Of a stretch of 50,249 nt of DNA, positions 48,198-50,249 are shown one piece after another. The first letter of the stretch is position 1; the number at the start of each line of letters is the position of its first letter. The notes under the pieces were generated by a model. It was given only the letters and a program-made list of their open reading frames with translations, was not told the origin of the DNA and ran no database searches. Made by a program: the position numbers and the translations under genes. Source of the DNA: Candidatus Roizmanbacteria bacterium RIFOXYC1_FULL_41_16 (GTDB lineage: Bacteria > Patescibacteriota > Microgenomatia > UBA1406); the NCBI GenBank assembly GCA_001788295.1, contig MGBO01000021.1:162562-212810 (forward strand), in the 5' to 3' direction.

Positions 48198-48203
48198 AGT
48201 ATA
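48198..48203 (-). promoter_or_regulatory. -10 element of the CHAP-like gene
   Basis: TATACT on the minus strand, 6 nt before the ATG at 48191, in the 19-nt gap after the preceding stop codon. Confidence 0.55.
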
Positions 48204-48210
48204 CAAATTC

Positions 48211-49872
48211 CTACCAGCTGCCGCCACCACCGCCACCGCCACCACCGCCTGAGGAACCACCGGAAAAACCCGAGGAGAAGCCGCTGGAACTGGAGGTCGT
48301 GGTCATTGAGCTTGTCATGGTGTTAAAGGAACGACCCAAGCTATTGGCCAAAACCAAAGTATTGAAACGAGTACCGGTTTGGCTCTCGTACCAATCTGGC
48401 GTTTTCAAATCAAATTCGGCAAACCGTTTGGCCCAAATTTTTTCCACGCCAAAAACAATGGCATAAGGAAGCAGTTTTTCAAAAAGCAGCTGCTTTTGAG
48501 CTTGAAAAGCCAGCTGACGATCTTGGCTAATCAAAAAATTACGTAAAGACTTAACCATATTGGCCGTATCCACCCCAAGCGCAGTTTTTTTGGGCATAGC
48601 CATGCCAAAAATAAGCGCCACGACCAGTAAAAACAAATTGGCGCTGGACATAGCCAAAGCCGCAATCACCCCATAAAAAATTCGGATTGAACTAGGGTTT
48701 TGGGGGAACAGCTGTAAATGAACCACGGTCTGATAAAGGCTTTCGCATAATTGGCTATAAGCCGAAAGCATTTTTTTGCCTTTGATCCGAATTTCGGTTT
48801 TGCTGCCAAAAAGACTGTTTAGCAACTCCTTTTCATAATCCTGAATGTTCTTATCCTTACTCCAGTTCTTGCGGCGAATAAAATAAAGGTCGTTTTTAGC
48901 CCGCTCTTGAATTACAAAATAACCCCGCCTGGCCAAATCAACAATGGTGCCAAATAATTCTCTAAACGAAGCTTTTTCATCAATCAGAGTCCCGGCCTCC
49001 CCTGGCGTCAGCTCGTGCTTACCGATTTTAGGCGGACTAAACCAAGCGCTGGCTTCACCAATGATTCCCTTGGGATCGCGGCCGACTCTAAACCACTTAA
49101 TAATAATCCAAACCGGATACGCCAGATACCAGAAAACAATGGCCAATAAAAAACTGACTGCCAAAATTGTCTTGATCACCTTGCCCAAGCCGGTTTGCCA
49201 AAAAGGGGTATAGCTAACTGGCTCAAGAACGGCTACTAGATCTTTGGGAAAGCCAAAGACAATTGTCAATCCGCTCCCCGGACTTAAAGGAATCTGACTC
49301 TGAAATTGAGCTTGGTTTTGACTAAAACCCTGATCACACAGTGCTTGAGTGCTGCCTTTTGGCCCGGTAAAACACTGAAGTTTAATCTGCCTGTCCTCAA
49401 CTGCTTTTGGTAGATGAATATTGGCTTGGGTAGAAAGGATTGGTACTTCCCATTCCAAACCGGTCACGTTCCAATATAACTCGTCGTGATCGCTAAAATA
49501 TGTCAAACCGCCTTTGATCAGATATTCGATAATATAAGTTTGGCGGCCAATAAGAGTTTTGTCTGCCTCACCAATTTTCAATTTGATTTGGTTGTTTTCA
49601 ATGCTGGTCGTAAAAGGATAATTGACTTTAAAGTCAATTAAATCTAGTTTAAACTGCTTGCCCTCCTGATTGATCTTTAAATAAGGAATCTGCCGATAAA
49701 TGCCATGCCTAGGTTCAGTAAAATCATAAATAATTTTTTCTTTAACTAAAATAGTGCCGTCTTGATTAATCAAATAGTCAGCCTGAAAGTTTATGACTGA
49801 ATCAGCCAAAACCTGAGGAACAAATAGAAAAGCAAAAAAGCAAAGATAGACGGCTAATATTAGCCGTCGCAT
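48211..49872 (-). CDS. DUF2207-type membrane protein with Gly-rich tail
   Basis: A 553-aa protein with a signal peptide (about 1-23), an N-terminal beta-rich domain of the DUF2207 (YciQ-like) type (INFQADYLINQDGTILVKEKIIYDF, RHGIYRQIPY, ELYWNVTGLEWEVPI), a membrane segment near 233-255, a cytoplasmic part with GEAGTLIDEK, further hydrophobic segments near 395-420, and a Ser/Gly tail ending in ten Gly then Ser-Trp. This tail is typical of the family. Its role is unknown but envelope-linked. The start overlaps the glutaredoxin stop as TAATG. Confidence 0.88.
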   Translation of the reverse strand: MRRLILAVYLCFFAFLFVPQVLADSVINFQADYLINQDGTILVKEKIIYDFTEPRHGIYRQIPYLKINQEGKQFKLDLIDFKVNYPFTTSIENNQIKLKIGEADKTLIGRQTYIIEYLIKGGLTYFSDHDELYWNVTGLEWEVPILSTQANIHLPKAVEDRQIKLQCFTGPKGSTQALCDQGFSQNQAQFQSQIPLSPGSGLTIVFGFPKDLVAVLEPVSYTPFWQTGLGKVIKTILAVSFLLAIVFWYLAYPVWIIIKWFRVGRDPKGIIGEASAWFSPPKIGKHELTPGEAGTLIDEKASFRELFGTIVDLARRGYFVIQERAKNDLYFIRRKNWSKDKNIQDYEKELLNSLFGSKTEIRIKGKKMLSAYSQLCESLYQTVVHLQLFPQNPSSIRIFYGVIAALAMSSANLFLLVVALIFGMAMPKKTALGVDTANMVKSLRNFLISQDRQLAFQAQKQLLFEKLLPYAIVFGVEKIWAKRFAEFDLKTPDWYESQTGTRFNTLVLANSLGRSFNTMTSSMTTTSSSSGFSSGFSGGSSGGGGGGGGGGSW

Positions 49873-50249
49873 TACTGTAAATCAGGAACCTTGGGCGCGT
49901 CTGTGGGCTGAGCCGGAACCTCAGTGGGAGGCACTGGCGCTTCAGGTACAGGTGCCGGAGCAACAACCGCCTCTTTCAAACCAGTGGCTTCCAATTCCTT
50001 AACAAATTCGTCCTGAGTAAAACCCTTGACCACTTTTTTTCCCTTGGGACCGTTGAGGACAGTCACCGGCACTCCGGCAAAATTGTCACTCAAACTGAGC
50101 ATTTCCTTAAGGGCTTCGTTGTCTTCTTCAACGTTTTTTTCTGAAAAAGTTAATCCTTGCGTAGTTAAAAACTCTTTCTCAGTCTTGCAGAAAGGACAAT
50201 TAGTGGTGGTGTAAATGGTAATTTTGGCGTCACTGGCTTTTTTTTCTTC
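49872..50249 (-). CDS. glutaredoxin-like protein, N-terminus outside window
   Basis: The frame is open to the right edge, so the start is not seen; 125 residues are present. ITIYTTTNCPFCKTEKEFL contains the C-P-F-C redox site, and FAGVPVTVLNGPKGKKVVKGF contains the cis-Pro and the substrate-binding region of the glutaredoxin/NrdH fold. The C-terminus adds a Pro/Ala/Val-rich tail of about 30 residues (APVPEAPVPPTEVPAQP), unusual for a glutaredoxin. It may reduce ribonucleotide reductase or other partners. Confidence 0.88.
   Translation of the reverse strand, partial: EEKKASDAKITIYTTTNCPFCKTEKEFLTTQGLTFSEKNVEEDNEALKEMLSLSDNFAGVPVTVLNGPKGKKVVKGFTQDEFVKELEATGLKEAVVAPAPVPEAPVPPTEVPAQPTDAPKVPDLQ

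Noticed and set aside
48113-48466. Plus-strand open frame encoding a polyproline protein
   Set aside because: It is the reverse strand of the poly-Gly tail of the DUF2207 protein; Gly codons read as Pro on the other strand.
1-50249. Recoded UGA (genetic code 25) as in Gracilibacteria
   Set aside because: Genes such as those ending at 37638 and 44238 use UGA as stop at the expected protein end, and no gene needs UGA read-through.
1-50249. CRISPR arrays, insertion sequences or prophage
   Set aside because: No direct-repeat array, transposase, integrase or terminal inverted repeats were seen; the small excisionase-type HTH gene stands alone among housekeeping genes.

Overview
The window looks like a chromosomal fragment of a Candidate Phyla Radiation (Patescibacteria) bacterium, probably of the Microgenomates side. 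The evidence is a strongly divergent 16S rRNA with non-canonical bases at universally used sites, very tight gene packing, short housekeeping proteins, and many Thr/Pro-linker membrane-anchored surface proteins. UGA is an ordinary stop here (for example at 37636-37638 and 44236-44238), so this is not the UGA-recoded Gracilibacteria/Absconditabacteria branch. The phylum call is inference; no database search was possible.

Layout. 1-1.8 kb: the start of a secreted cohesin-like protein, a SAM hydrolase-like enzyme and a small helical protein. 1.8-25.9 kb: a block of very large, mostly unrecognised genes. It holds a 2768-aa membrane protein combining a divergent class A penicillin-binding protein with a C-terminal CHAP/NlpC-like hydrolase; a 1416-aa acidic protein; a 1620-aa protein ending in a PP2C phosphatase; a putative zinc metalloprotease and a GNAT protein that share an N-terminal domain; and a tail-anchored protein. 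26-29 kb: a membrane protein, EpmA-like EF-P ligase, a cupin and EF-P. 29-32.7 kb: surface proteins. 32.8-34.5 kb: a lone 16S rRNA gene with its own promoter, boxA and processing stem, and no 23S beside it. 34.5-41.3 kb: MreB, an O-antigen-ligase-like membrane protein, and four cohesin- and/or dockerin-bearing surface proteins. 41.3-46.2 kb: housekeeping genes (peptide deformylase, HTH regulator, L7/L12, L10, thioredoxin, DNA polymerase III delta-prime-like, M50 protease, tRNA-Thr, L28, L33). 46.2-50.2 kb: envelope proteins (Big_5-like, CHAP-like, DUF2207-like) and the 3' part of a glutaredoxin.

How the genes work together. Two themes stand out. The first is cell wall and cell surface: the giant PBP/hydrolase fusion, MreB, secreted CHAP protein, and a set of anchored cohesin and dockerin modules that could bind one another. 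The second is gene expression. More than twenty genes have a TANNNT -10 hexamer about 6 nt (range 4-9) before the start codon, several with a -35 box at 17 nt, so most first genes of transcripts should be leaderless. Clear Shine-Dalgarno sites are seen only at rplJ and rplL, and the 16S anti-Shine-Dalgarno itself carries a C-to-U change. EpmA and EF-P lie close together, and the window encodes many polyproline tracts that would need EF-P.

Compactness is extreme: four convergent gene pairs end on a shared TTAA, in which each strand reads UAA; several tandem genes overlap as ATGA or TAATG; and the 3' CCA of tRNA-Thr runs into the ATG of the downstream protease gene.
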